Part shown: piece by piece, positions 9,699 through 19,416 of the stretch
How the letters are laid out: each line of letters begins with the position of its first letter
Position numbering within the stretch: the first letter of the stretch is position 1
Source of the DNA: Methylopila jiangsuensis
GTDB lineage: Bacteria; Pseudomonadota; Alphaproteobacteria; Rhizobiales; Methylopilaceae
Reading direction: 5' to 3'
Assembly: GCF_027922305.1 (NCBI RefSeq)
Contig: NZ_BSFK01000005.1
Location: 434,001 to 498,000, forward strand
DNA length: 64,000 nt
The notes under the pieces: generated by a model
What the model saw: the letters and a program-made list of their open reading frames with translations, nothing else
Told to the model about the DNA's origin: nothing
The model's database searches: none
Program-made: the position numbers and the translations under genes

Positions 9699-10513
9699 GC
9701 GGCGGGCGTCGACCGCCGGGCGCGCACGATCAGCGCGAGCCCCAGCGCCAGCATGGGCAGCGACAGCAGTTGCCCCATGGTGCCGCCGAAGGCGAGGAAG
9801 CCGATCTGCGCGTCCGGCTCCCGGAACAGCTCGCCGATGATGCGCGCCACCGCATAGCCGGCGAGGAAGGCGCCGCCCACGAGCCCCGGCCGCTTCAGCG
9901 CGCCCGAGCGCACGAGGATCTGCACGAGGACGAACAGCGCCACGCCTTCGAGCGCCGCCTGGTAGAGCTGGCTCGGATGGCGCGGCTCCGGCCCGCCATG
10001 GGGGAACGCCATGGCCCAGGGCACATCGGCGGCGCGGCCGTAGAGCTCGCCGTTGATGAAGTTCGCGACGCGGCCGAAGAACAGGCCGATGGGGGCGACC
10101 GCGGTGGCGAGGTCGAAGATCGGCAGCGCGGGCAGGCCGCGGGAGCGGCCGAAGGCGAAGGCCCCGAGCGCCGCGCCCATCAGCCCGCCGTGGAAGCTCA
10201 TGCCGCCGTGCCAGACCTGCAGCGCCTCCAGCGGATTCTCGGCGTAATAGCCCGGATTGTAGAACAGCACGTAGCCGATGCGTCCGCCGAGGATGACCCC
10301 GAAGGCGACCCAGAGGATCAGATCGTCCACGTCGAGCGGGGCCGGGCGGCGGACCGCGCCCCACAGCGCGTCGTTGGCGGCGATGCGCTTGGCGAGCCAC
10401 CAGCCGAGCAGCAGCCCGGCCACATAGGCCAGCGCGTACCAGCGGATGGCGAGCGGACCCACCGAGACCGCGATCGGGTCGATGATGGGGAAGGGGAGGA
10501 CGAACAGCGGCAT
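9695..10513 (-). CDS. lgt: Prolipoprotein diacylglyceryl transferase
   Basis: The 272-residue integral membrane enzyme transfers diacylglycerol from phosphatidylglycerol to the lipobox cysteine of prolipoproteins, the first step of lipoprotein maturation. Visible landmarks are the N-terminal helix MPLFVLPFPIIDPIAVSVGP, YVLFYNPGYY, the WHGGMSFHGGLMG segment with its essential His, GRVANFINGELYGR with the conserved Arg and Asn, and HPSQLYQAALEG. Several hydrophobic helices span the length. It is the first gene of the lgt-midA-pgeF operon, and the next gene starts inside its last codon. Confidence 0.96.
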   Translation of the reverse strand: MPLFVLPFPIIDPIAVSVGPLAIRWYALAYVAGLLLGWWLAKRIAANDALWGAVRRPAPLDVDDLILWVAFGVILGGRIGYVLFYNPGYYAENPLEALQVWHGGMSFHGGLMGAALGAFAFGRSRGLPALPIFDLATAVAPIGLFFGRVANFINGELYGRAADVPWAMAFPHGGPEPRHPSQLYQAALEGVALFVLVQILVRSGALKRPGLVGGAFLAGYAVARIIGELFREPDAQIGFLAFGGTMGQLLSLPMLALGLALIVRARRSTPAA

Positions 10514-10752
10514 GGCGGCTCCGGCTGCGGACGCCCGCCGTGATGGACGGGCGCCGGCGGGGCGTCAAGGCGCGCACGCTTCAGGTCCGTCGCCGGACAG
10601 GAGCGCGCGGACCCCATTCTCCTAAGGTCGTGAGCCGCGCGCGACCCCGGCGGATTGCCGACCCGTCGCATTGTGGCATTGTTACGGTATTAAGGCGGTC
10701 TTTATTGGTCGGTCGCTCAAAAGGCGGGGCCGGCATCACCTCTGGTCGACGT

Positions 10753-11991
10753 TTGAGCTTTACCGGCCTGTTCCCGCTTTTCGCCTGGGCGACGCTGGTC
10801 TGCGGAGTCCTCGTCACGCTGTGCGGCGCCCTGCTCGCGTGGCGCGCGTGGCGCATGGCCGGCCCGCCCAAGGCTCGGCGCCGCGCGCAGGTGGCGCTCA
10901 TCCTGCCGCTGACGGGGCCGGTTCCCGGCTTCGGGCGTCTGGTCGCCGCGCTGGAGGCGCAGACCCTGCGCCCCGAAAGGCTGATCGTCGCGGTCGAGTC
11001 TCTGGACGATCCCGCCTTCGGGCAGGTCCGCGCGTTCGAGGGGAGAACCCGGTTTGCGCTCCGCATCGTCGTGGCGGGACACGCCGTCGATCAGGCGCAG
11101 AAATGCCGCAACCAGCAAGCGGCGCTGGCCGTCCTGGACGGCTCGCCGGACGTGGTGGCGTTGATGGACGGCGACATCGTTCCCCAGACCTGGTGGCTGA
11201 GCGCGCTGGCCTCGCCGTTGATGGACGGAACGGCGGACGTCGTCATCGGGCGACGCTGGCAGCAGGTGGCGGGCCGACGGCTCGGGGCGCATCTGGTCGC
11301 CGCCATCGACCGTCCGCTCGCGCTGCTGCCGCGGCTGAGCCGGGAGGACGCCAGCGTGATATGGGGCGGCAGCGCAGCGTTCTCCCGCGCCGCCACGGCG
11401 CGCATGGACCTTCGCGCGGCGTTGGACAGGACGCTGGCGGACGACCTGTCGCTGGCCGATCACGCCGCCGCCGCCGGATTGCGCGTGCTCACCCGCGGCT
11501 CGCTGCTGGCGCCGACGCCGGCTTCGCACGACGTTCTTGAGGCCTGGTCGTTCGGCCGTCGGCAGCACCAGATCTGCCACATCTACCGCCCGAAGCTGTG
11601 GTGGCTCGCGCTTCTGACGATCGCGTCGCGGCTCGGGGCCTTCGCGGTCGGCGCCGTCGTGGTTCCCGGCGCCGAGGGCGCCGCCGCCGTGACGGTCATA
11701 TGCGCTCTTTCAGCGCTCCGGCAGGCGCTGGTCGGGGATGTGGGGCGCAAGCTGGGAATGCCGGATTCCGTGTCGGTCCGCGCGGTTCAGATCGCGCTCG
11801 GCGCGGCGCAGCCGTTGGTTGACCTCTTCCACATTAGCGTCATTCTCGGGGCCGCATGGACGCGCCGCGTGTCCTGGGGGCATGTCGACTACGCTGTCCG
11901 GGGGCGGCGCGACATTCGGGTGGCGGCGCGCCGGTCGTTTGAATCGCCCGCGCCTATGGGCGAAACCTTGGATCATCCGCAGACATGGTGA
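10753..11991 (+). CDS. Membrane glycosyltransferase, family 2/21 (ceramide-glucosyltransferase-like)
   Basis: About 412 residues from the assumed TTG at 10753. One N-terminal helix (LFAWATLVCGVLVTLCGALL) is followed by a GT-A catalytic domain and two or three C-terminal helices. Catalytic landmarks fit the GT21-like D, D, D, (Q/R)xxRW scheme: MDGDIVPQTWW, ADDLSLADHA and the basic GRRQHQI segment. Such enzymes glycosylate lipids such as ceramide or hopanoid; the acceptor is unknown. The start is uncertain: no ATG lies before the first helix, a TTG at 10705 has a better Shine-Dalgarno (AAGG), and an ATG at 10855 would remove the helix. Its stop overlaps the next gene by seven bases. Confidence 0.75.
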   Translation: MSFTGLFPLFAWATLVCGVLVTLCGALLAWRAWRMAGPPKARRRAQVALILPLTGPVPGFGRLVAALEAQTLRPERLIVAVESLDDPAFGQVRAFEGRTRFALRIVVAGHAVDQAQKCRNQQAALAVLDGSPDVVALMDGDIVPQTWWLSALASPLMDGTADVVIGRRWQQVAGRRLGAHLVAAIDRPLALLPRLSREDASVIWGGSAAFSRAATARMDLRAALDRTLADDLSLADHAAAAGLRVLTRGSLLAPTPASHDVLEAWSFGRRQHQICHIYRPKLWWLALLTIASRLGAFAVGAVVVPGAEGAAAVTVICALSALRQALVGDVGRKLGMPDSVSVRAVQIALGAAQPLVDLFHISVILGAAWTRRVSWGHVDYAVRGRRDIRVAARRSFESPAPMGETLDHPQTW

Positions 11992-12962
11992 AACTCTCCA
12001 CGGCGCCCCGGGGCTCCGCCCGCGCGCCGCTTCCGCCCTGCCCGCTGACCGGCCGCCCCGCCAAACGGATGATCCATGGCGTGTCCGCGGGCGTGATCGC
12101 GGACATCTGGCGCCTGGGGCAGGGGGTCGACGTATCGGCGCTGTTCAAGGGCGTCGACCGCTTCACGCTCTACGAATCCGACACCGGCCTCGTGTTCTTC
12201 GAGCCGCGGATCGTGGGCGACGGGCCGTTCTACAACGCCTATTACAGCCGATGGGACGTCCATACCGGGCTGAACAACCGCGTGGACGAGCGGGCGGACT
12301 TTGCGATGGCCGCAAAGTTCGTGCCCGAAGGCGCGACCGTGATCGACGTGGGCTGCGGGCCCGGACTGTTCCGTCGGCACCTTCCGCATGCGCGCTTCGT
12401 CGGGCTCGATCCCTACGCCGCCGACGACGTGGACGACGCCGTGATCCGCGAGACGCTCGAGGTCCACGCGGAGAACAATCCCTCGGTCTACGACGTCGCC
12501 ACCGCCTTCCATGTGATTGAACACGTGCCCGACCCGCTCAGCCATGTGAAGCGCATGGCGCGGATGCTGAAGCCGGGCGGGCTGCTGGTGCTGGCGGCGC
12601 CGCTGCATCCGTCTCCGCTGACCCGGATTCCGAACCTGCCGGTCAACATGCCGCCGCACCACGTCACATGGTGGAACCCGTCCGCGTTCAGCGCGCTCGC
12701 CCGCGAGGCCGGGCTCGAGGTGGTGGAGGCCACGTCGCTGCCGGCCTCGCCTCACCAGGGCCTTATCCTGTGGATGTCGAAGCTGCTGCTGTCGGAAACG
12801 GACAAGGCCCCGGCCGAGCGCTATTTCGGCCATCGCTGGGCCTGGCACGCAAGCCTCGTGCTGTCCTATCTCGCCGCCAAGGTCGCGTTCCGCATCCGTC
12901 CGCTGCCGAAGCATAGCCCGGACATCGACGCCTTTCTGGTCGCCCGCAAACCCGCGGCCTGA
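11985..12962 (+). CDS. SAM-dependent methyltransferase (Methyltransf_23 type)
   Basis: A 325-residue protein with the Rossmann motif I VIDVGCGPGLFRRHLP, the acidic VGLDPYA end of strand 2 and the motif HVIEHVPDP, common in methyltransferases coupled to sugar or lipid modification. The N-terminal 100 residues carry a single CPLTG and resemble the leader of O-antigen or quinone-type methyltransferases, but a full zinc site is not visible. The start codon lies inside the end of the glycosyltransferase gene, so the two are co-translated and may modify the same lipid or sugar. Substrate unknown. Confidence 0.8.
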   Translation: MVKLSTAPRGSARAPLPPCPLTGRPAKRMIHGVSAGVIADIWRLGQGVDVSALFKGVDRFTLYESDTGLVFFEPRIVGDGPFYNAYYSRWDVHTGLNNRVDERADFAMAAKFVPEGATVIDVGCGPGLFRRHLPHARFVGLDPYAADDVDDAVIRETLEVHAENNPSVYDVATAFHVIEHVPDPLSHVKRMARMLKPGGLLVLAAPLHPSPLTRIPNLPVNMPPHHVTWWNPSAFSALAREAGLEVVEATSLPASPHQGLILWMSKLLLSETDKAPAERYFGHRWAWHASLVLSYLAAKVAFRIRPLPKHSPDIDAFLVARKPAA

Positions 12963-12966
12963 GGCC

Positions 12967-13548
12967 TTATCCTACGGCGGCGCGAGGGCGGCCGAACATG
13001 CGGCTCACCATGCCGTCGCGCCATACGACCCCGTGGAGCAGGACCGCGCCCACATGGGCGGAAATCAGCGCCAGAAGCGTCCAGGACAGCGGCCCGTGCA
13101 GCGCGTCGACCACGGTCTTGACCGCGGGAATCGGCGCCTCGGCGACGGGCACCACGGACAGGCCGTAGACCACCCAGCCCTCGCCCTTGGCGTAGACGCG
13201 GGCGAGCGCGAGGCCTGGGACCGCGAACAGCAGCGCGTACATCAGCGCATGGCTCGCCCGCGCGATCCGCCCGAGAACGCCGGCGTCGTAGGGCGGGCGG
13301 CGCCGGGCGTTGGAAAGCGCCCAAGGGATTCGCGCCAGCATCAGGAGGAACACGCCGAGCCCCACCGGGCCGTGGGAGGCGAAGCCGTAGATCGCGTTCA
13401 GCGTCGCGTTGTGCTCGCCGAGCGCGCGATAGGCCAGCACCATGGCGAACTGCCACAGCACGAGCGTCGCCACCAGCGCATGCAGCATGCGGGAGACGCG
13501 GCCGTAGCCGGTCGGGCGGTCGAGCAGGGAGAGCGCGGGTCGGGTCAT
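12967..13548 (-). CDS. Cytochrome b561 family membrane protein
   Basis: The 193-residue protein has four transmembrane helices. Conserved His residues lie in helix 1 (RMLHALVATLVLWQF), helix 2 (FASHGPVGLGVF), helix 3 (RASHALMYALLF) and helix 4 (LISAHVGAVLLHG), the pattern that binds two b-type hemes in CybB-like proteins. Such proteins move electrons between the quinone pool and periplasmic partners; CybB of E. coli is a superoxide:ubiquinone oxidoreductase. The ATG at 13548 is two bases after the mntP stop, so mntP and this gene form a short operon read toward lower coordinates. Confidence 0.88.
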   Translation of the reverse strand: MTRPALSLLDRPTGYGRVSRMLHALVATLVLWQFAMVLAYRALGEHNATLNAIYGFASHGPVGLGVFLLMLARIPWALSNARRRPPYDAGVLGRIARASHALMYALLFAVPGLALARVYAKGEGWVVYGLSVVPVAEAPIPAVKTVVDALHGPLSWTLLALISAHVGAVLLHGVVWRDGMVSRMFGRPRAAVG

Positions 13549-13550
13549 GG

Positions 13551-14117
13551 TCAGGCGGACAGGTGCTCCACGAGGATCGAAAAGCCGAGGCCGATCAGCA
13601 GCAGGCCGCCGGCCATTTCGGCGTAGCGGCCGAAGCGCGGGCCGATCGCCCGGCTCGCCAGCATGCCGCCGGCGGACATCACCATAGTGGTCGCTCCGAT
13701 CGCGAGCGCGATCACAAGGATGTTGACCTCGAGGAAGGCGAGCGAGACGCCCACCGCCATGGCGTCGAGGCTGGTGCCGACCGCGGTCGCGAGCAGCAGG
13801 CCCAGCGAGCGCGTCGGCCGGGCCTCGGTCTCCTCGGCGTCGGACCGGCGCAGCGCCTCCGCGAACATGCGCGCGCCCACGGCGCCCAGCAGGCCGAAGG
13901 CGATCCAGTGGTCGAAGGCCTGCACGTGCTGGCTGGCGGCGACGCCTGCGGCCCATCCGATCAGCGGCGTGATCGCCTCGACCACGCCGAACACCACGCC
14001 GGTGCGCGCGGCCTCCGCCAGAGACGGTCGGCCGATCGCCGCGCCGCGTCCGAGCGATGCGATCAGGGCGTCGATGGACATGCCGATGGCCAGCAGCGCG
14101 ATGGCGTAGGGAGACAT
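13551..14117 (-). CDS. mntP: Manganese efflux pump MntP
   Basis: The 188-residue protein has six hydrophobic helices and the two conserved acidic motifs of the family: [14 protein letters not shown] in helix 1 and [15 protein letters not shown] in helix 4. MntP exports Mn(II) from the cytosol and prevents manganese poisoning. The N terminus [17 protein letters not shown] is typical. The upstream region (14118-14382), shared with the divergent ubiK, contains a Fur-family-like palindrome but no recognisable manganese riboswitch. The downstream cytochrome b561 gene follows by two bases. Confidence 0.93.
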   Translation of the reverse strand: MSPYAIALLAIGMSIDALIASLGRGAAIGRPSLAEAARTGVVFGVVEAITPLIGWAAGVAASQHVQAFDHWIAFGLLGAVGARMFAEALRRSDAEETEARPTRSLGLLLATAVGTSLDAMAVGVSLAFLEVNILVIALAIGATTMVMSAGGMLASRAIGPRFGRYAEMAGGLLLIGLGFSILVEHLSA

Positions 14118-14196
14118 GGCGAACTCGACGCGAGATGAGAGAATGACGTCGGCTCGTAACGACCGCCCGCCATGTCGTCAAATCATGATTTTTTCT

Positions 14197-14215
14197 GATA
14201 ATGCGAATGATTTTC
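14197..14215. promoter_or_regulatory. Fur/Mur-like operator between mntP and ubiK
   Basis: GATAATGCGAATGATTTTC matches the classical 19-base Fur consensus (GATAATGATAATCATTATC) at 15 positions. It lies in an AT-rich patch in the mntP/ubiK divergent region, about 80 bases from the mntP start. Alphaproteobacterial Fur homologues (Mur) often respond to manganese, so control of mntP would make sense. A candidate minus-strand -35 (TTGACG) begins at 14181. Identified by eye only. Confidence 0.45.
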
Positions 14216-14382
14216 ATCGAGTTGCTTTTGAAAACCAGAACCATTTCAGCTTAGGAGACGCGTCGGCTCCGGCGTCGTGACGAAGCGCCTCCGCGCCGTC
14301 GGACGGCGGCGGCCTTGCGGCGGCCTGCGCGGTGGGCCACATGAGGGGCGAAAACATCCGCGCGTCTGGAGGCGCAAGACCC

Positions 14383-14658
14383 ATGACCGAGCCCCGCGGC
14401 CGCGTGTTCGACGAGATCGGACGGCTGATGACCGACGCCGCCGGCGCCGCTTCCGGCGTGCGGCGGGAGGTGGAGACCATCGTTCGCGCCCAGGCGAACC
14501 GCATCCTGTCGGAGCTCGACCTGGTGCGCCGGGACGAGTTCGAGGCCGTGCGCGCCATGGCCGAGAAGGCGCGGCTGGAAAACGAGCGGCTTGAGGCGCG
14601 GCTGGAAGCGCTGGAAGCGAAGCTCGGCGCGGCGTCTCCGGACGGCGCCGCGTCCTGA
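14383..14658 (+). CDS. ubiK: Ubiquinone biosynthesis accessory factor UbiK (BMFP family)
   Basis: A 91-residue, mostly helical protein with a short amphipathic start (VFDEIGRLMTDAAGAA) and a C-terminal coiled coil (EKARLENERLEARLEALEAKL). This is the BMFP architecture known to bind membranes and help UbiJ-dependent ubiquinone synthesis. The ATG at 14383 has GGAGG ten bases upstream; an earlier in-frame ATG at 14332 lacks such support. It is divergent from mntP and starts the ubiK-ybjN-proC run. In many relatives ubiK lies next to lgt, which here is 3.9 kb away. Confidence 0.88.
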   Translation: MTEPRGRVFDEIGRLMTDAAGAASGVRREVETIVRAQANRILSELDLVRRDEFEAVRAMAEKARLENERLEARLEALEAKLGAASPDGAAS

Positions 14659-14854
14659 CGCGAACAGGGCCGTTCGGGGAGTGTGCAGCGCGGCGGAAGT
14701 CGCCCTATACTTCTGACGGTGGCTCGAATCGGATCGCGCTCCGCGCGGACGCTGCGAGCTTCGGCAGGCGGTCCGCGCCCCATTGGGGCGGTCCGCAGGT
14801 CACGCCCGACGTCGTTCCCATGCCCGCGCCAGGGCCCCACCCCGGGAGGAGCTG

Positions 14855-15355
14855 ATGGCTCTCATCGACGTGGACGCCGATCGTCAGGCCCATCCTGTCG
14901 ACATGATCGAACGCATCGCGACGGCGAACGACTGGTCCTTCGACCGGTCGGACGACGACGAGATCACGATCTCCGTCGACGGCTCATGGACCGACTACCA
15001 TGTGTCCCTCACATGGATGGACGATCTGGAGTCCCTTCATCTCGCCTGCGCCTTCGACCTCAAGGTCCCCGATCGCCGCAAGGCGGAGGTGCATCAGCTG
15101 CTGACGCTCATCAACGAGCAGATGTGGCTCGGCCATTTCGACCTCTGGAGCAAGGAAGGCGTGGTGATGTACCGGCACTCCCTGCTGCTCAGCGGCGGCG
15201 CCGAGGCGAGCGTTCCGCAATGCGAGGCTCTGCTTCAGGCCGCCCTCGAAGCCTGCGAGCGCCACTATCAGGCGTTCCAGTTCGTGGTGTGGGCCGGCAA
15301 GAGCGCGACGGAGGCCATGGAGGTGGTGGCCTTCGACACGGTGGGGGAGGCGTGA
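14855..15355 (+). CDS. YbjN domain-containing protein
   Basis: The 166 residues match the YbjN (T3SS chaperone-like fold) family: acidic N terminus, then WSFDRSDDDEITISVDGSWTDYHVSLTWMDD, a central CAFDLKVPDRRKAEVHQLLTLINEQMWLGHFDLW segment and a C-terminal alpha/beta part. Its function in alphaproteobacteria is not known; in Enterobacteria YbjN affects motility and stress tolerance. The ATG has AGGAG four bases upstream. It is 18 bases before proC, an arrangement found in many relatives, and is probably co-transcribed with it. Confidence 0.9.
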   Translation: MALIDVDADRQAHPVDMIERIATANDWSFDRSDDDEITISVDGSWTDYHVSLTWMDDLESLHLACAFDLKVPDRRKAEVHQLLTLINEQMWLGHFDLWSKEGVVMYRHSLLLSGGAEASVPQCEALLQAALEACERHYQAFQFVVWAGKSATEAMEVVAFDTVGEA

Positions 15356-15373
15356 GGTTCAGGTGATCCGTTC

Positions 15374-16213
15374 ATGACCGCGAGTTCCGTCGGGCCGCTC
15401 CAACCGGGCGGCCCGATCGTTCTGATCGGCGCCGGCAAGATGGGCGGCGCCCTGCTGGACGGCTGGCTCGCCGGCGGGCTCGATCCCGCGCTCGCCGCCG
15501 TCGTCGATCCCGGCCTGCCGCCCGAGGCCGCCGCCGCGCTCAAGAGCCGGGGCGTTGCGCTCGTCCCCGATCCCGCGGCGATCGCGGCGCCCGCCGCCGT
15601 GGTGCTGGCGGTGAAGCCCCAGATGGTCGCCGACGCGCTGCCGGTCGCAGCCGCCTTCATGCAGCCCGGTGCGGTTCTGGTCTCGGTGCTCGCGGGCGTG
15701 ACCTCGGCGAAACTGGCGGCCGGCCTGCCCGCAGGCGCGGCCGTGGTGCGCGCCATGCCCAACACCCCCGCCGCCATCGGCCGCGGCATCACGGGCGCCT
15801 TCGCGACGGCCGGCGTCTCGGCCGCGCAGACCGCGCTCGCCGACGCCCTGCTGAAGGCCGGCGGGCAGGTGGAGTGGCTGGACGACGAGGGCCTGATCGA
15901 CGCCGTCACCGGCGTCTCGGGCTCCGGCCCGGCCTATGTGTTCCTGCTGGCGGAGGCGCTGGCGGAGGCCGGCGTCAAGGCCGGCCTGCCGGCGGAGCTT
16001 GCGGCCCGGCTCGCCCGCGCGACCGTCGAGGGGGCGGGGGAGCTGCTGCGCCGCTCGCCCGAGACGCCGGAGACCCTGCGCCGCAACGTCACCTCGCCCA
16101 ACGGCACCACCGCCGCGGCGCTCTCCGTCCTGATGGCCGATGACGGGCTTGGAGCCCTGATGGCGCGGGCGGTCGCGGCCGCCGCCCACCGCTCGCGCGA
16201 ACTCGCCGGCTGA
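15374..16213 (+). CDS. proC: Pyrroline-5-carboxylate reductase
   Basis: The 279-residue enzyme reduces pyrroline-5-carboxylate to proline with NAD(P)H, the last step of proline synthesis. Visible features are the dinucleotide fold start IVLIGAGKMGGALLDGWL, the conserved MPNTPAAIGRGITG stretch, and the C-terminal signature VTGVSGSGPAYVFLLAEALAEAG with the downstream NVTSPNGTT motif of the dimer and substrate site. Length is typical. It follows the YbjN gene closely. Confidence 0.96.
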   Translation: MTASSVGPLQPGGPIVLIGAGKMGGALLDGWLAGGLDPALAAVVDPGLPPEAAAALKSRGVALVPDPAAIAAPAAVVLAVKPQMVADALPVAAAFMQPGAVLVSVLAGVTSAKLAAGLPAGAAVVRAMPNTPAAIGRGITGAFATAGVSAAQTALADALLKAGGQVEWLDDEGLIDAVTGVSGSGPAYVFLLAEALAEAGVKAGLPAELAARLARATVEGAGELLRRSPETPETLRRNVTSPNGTTAAALSVLMADDGLGALMARAVAAAAHRSRELAG

Positions 16214-16320
16214 GATCGCGGGCTTCGCCGGTTGCCGAGCGCGGCGCCGGCGGCTACCTGTGCGGACAGCCGCGTGGGCCCTTCCGCGCGACGTCCCTGT
16301 TCCGGCCCGCCTTCGAGCGC

Positions 16321-16749
16321 ATGATGACCCAGCCTTCCGACGCCCCTCTCAAGCTGATCGCGCTCGACGCCGAGGATCTGGCGGTGCTGTCGGCCCATCT
16401 TCAGGACACGGCGCTGAAGGTGCGGGATCTGGTCTATCTCCCGCGCGAGAAGCGCTTCGCCTTCGTGGGCGATCGCCTCGACCGTCTGGGCGCGGAGCCG
16501 GCGCGGCGGCGGGCCGCGGCGCATTTCGACCGGGTCACGGCGGTGCGGGCCCGCGGGGTGGACCGCTCCGCCCCGGACGCCGAGCTGACGCTTCTCGTGA
16601 TCGCCTTCCTTCCGGCCGACGGGCCGTCCGGGGCGATCGAACTGCATTTCGAAGGCGGCGCCTGTCTGCGGCTGGAGGTGGAGTGCGTCGAGGCGCAGGC
16701 CGCCGACCTCGGCCCGGCGCGGGCTCCTGCTCCGACTGTTGGGGACTGA
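16321..16749 (+). CDS. DUF2948 family protein
   Basis: A 142-residue soluble protein opening with KLIALDAEDLAVLSAHLQDTALKVRDL and YLPREKRFAFVGDR, the conserved core of DUF2948. Function is unknown. Two adjacent in-frame ATG codons are possible starts. The stop is five bases before hisD, so the genes are co-transcribed. In many Hyphomicrobiales murA precedes DUF2948-hisD; here the previous gene is proC. Confidence 0.9.
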   Translation: MMTQPSDAPLKLIALDAEDLAVLSAHLQDTALKVRDLVYLPREKRFAFVGDRLDRLGAEPARRRAAAHFDRVTAVRARGVDRSAPDAELTLLVIAFLPADGPSGAIELHFEGGACLRLEVECVEAQAADLGPARAPAPTVGD

Positions 16750-16754
16750 CGCGC

Positions 16755-18044
<1,290 letters not shown>

Positions 18045-18056
18045 GCCTGCCGCCCC

Positions 18057-18548
18057 ATGACCGCCCCCGCCCGCGATCCCGCCCGCAAGCTCGTCGCCGT
18101 CACCATCGACGAGGCGTCGATCGGGCGCGCGGCGCCGGAGGTGGAGCACGAGCGGCAGATCGCGATCTACGACCTGATCGAGGACAACGCCTTCGCGCCG
18201 CGCGAAGCCGGGGAGGGGCCGTTCGCGCTGCTGATCGGCCTCGTGGATCGCAAGCTGGCGCTGAACGTGACTCTGGCCTCCGACGGTTCGGCGGTGGTGA
18301 CGCACTTCCTGTCGCTCACGCCGTTCATGAAGATTCTGAAGGACTACTTCCTCGTCTGCGAAAGCTATTATTCGGCCATCCGCAGCGCCTCGCCGAGCCA
18401 GATCGAGGCGATCGACATGGGCCGCCGCGGCCTGCACGACGAGGGGGCGCAGGTTCTGGCGGAGCGGCTGAAGGACAAGATCGAGATCGACCACGACACG
18501 GCGCGTCGCCTGTTCACGCTCATCGCGGCCCTGAGCTGGAAGGGCTGA
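18057..18548 (+). CDS. UPF0262 family protein
   Basis: The 163-residue protein carries the UPF0262 core: LVAVTIDEASIGRA, HERQIAIYDLIEDNAF, FLSLTPFMKILKDYFLVCESYY and AIDMGRRGLHDEGA. No catalytic motif is evident and function is unknown. It is confined mostly to alphaproteobacteria and is nearly always found between hisD and a low-molecular-weight phosphatase, as here (12 bases after hisD and three before the next start). Confidence 0.93.
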   Translation: MTAPARDPARKLVAVTIDEASIGRAAPEVEHERQIAIYDLIEDNAFAPREAGEGPFALLIGLVDRKLALNVTLASDGSAVVTHFLSLTPFMKILKDYFLVCESYYSAIRSASPSQIEAIDMGRRGLHDEGAQVLAERLKDKIEIDHDTARRLFTLIAALSWKG

Positions 18549-18551
18549 CGC

Positions 18552-19016
18552 TTGGAGCACGGCGGCCCCGGCGCGGGGCGCCCCCAGTCCGTCCTGTTCA
18601 TGTGCGGCCAGAACGTGATCCGCTCCGTCATGGCCGAGGTGCTGGCGCGGCATTACTTCGGGCGCTCGCTCTATGTGGCCTCCGCCGGCGTGAAGCCGGG
18701 CGAGAACGATCCCTTCGTGGCGGCCGCCCTGGACGAGGTCGGCCTCGACATCGGCAAGCACAAGCCGCATTCGCTCGAAGACCTGGAAGACCTGAACTTC
18801 GACCTGATCGTCACGCTCGCGCCCGAGGCGCACCATGCGGCGCTGGAGCTGACGCGCCGGCTGCCTCTGGACGTGGAGTACTGGCCGACCATGGACCCTT
18901 CGCTGGCCCATGGCGGCTCCCGCGAGCAGGTGATGGACGCCTACCGCACGGTTCGCGACGGGCTCGTGGACCGCATCCGCGACCGGTTCCGCTACGCCGC
19001 GCCCGCCCGCGTCTGA
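18552..19016 (+). CDS. Low-molecular-weight protein-tyrosine-phosphatase-like protein
   Basis: The 154-residue product has the phosphate-binding loop CGQNVIRS near residue 18, fitting the Cys-x5-Arg-Ser active site of LMW phosphatases and arsenate reductases. A MDPSLAHGG segment near residue 115 could supply the general-acid Asp. The start is a TTG three bases after the UPF0262 stop; no ATG precedes the P-loop. Substrate is unknown; the family includes arsenate reductases, but the arsenate-specific extra cysteines are not visible. Part of the hisD operon. Confidence 0.85.
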   Translation: MEHGGPGAGRPQSVLFMCGQNVIRSVMAEVLARHYFGRSLYVASAGVKPGENDPFVAAALDEVGLDIGKHKPHSLEDLEDLNFDLIVTLAPEAHHAALELTRRLPLDVEYWPTMDPSLAHGGSREQVMDAYRTVRDGLVDRIRDRFRYAAPARV

Positions 19017-19155
19017 GCCCGCGCATGGGTCTCGCGCGCCGCGCGAGTTGTGGAACACCGTGGATTCCGGTATCACCCACGCATTCTGACCGTATTCAAG
19101 CGCGGCCGCGTCCCCCCTTGCGGGACCGTCGGCCGTCCTCACCTGTCGAGACCAC

Positions 19156-19374
19156 ATGTCGAAAGAAGAACTGCTGGAGTTTCCGGGCACCGTCGTCGAG
19201 CTTCTGCCCAACGCCACCTTCCGCGTGAAGCTTGAGAACGACCACGAGATCATCGCCCATACCGCGGGCCGCATGCGCAAGAACCGCATCCGGGTGCTCG
19301 CCGGCGACAAGATTCTCGTGGAGATGACGCCCTACGACCTGACCAAGGGCCGCATCACCTACCGCTTCAAGTGA
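19156..19374 (+). CDS. infA: Translation initiation factor IF-1
   Basis: The 72-residue S1/OB-fold protein [20 protein letters not shown] with [24 protein letters not shown] is a textbook IF-1. It binds the ribosomal A site during initiation, assisting IF-2 and IF-3. About 140 bases separate it from the phosphatase gene, long enough for its own promoter. maf and yacG follow on the same strand. Confidence 0.98.
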   Translation: MSKEELLEFPGTVVELLPNATFRVKLENDHEIIAHTAGRMRKNRIRVLAGDKILVEMTPYDLTKGRITYRFK

Positions 19375-19416
19375 TCGGGTGGCGGCCGGTCGCCGGCCGG
19401 CCGGAGACGCGCTGAC

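Noticed and set aside
14118-14382. Possible yybP-ykoY manganese riboswitch before mntP.
   Set aside because: The conserved riboswitch core was not found on the minus strand; the only signal is a Fur-like box.
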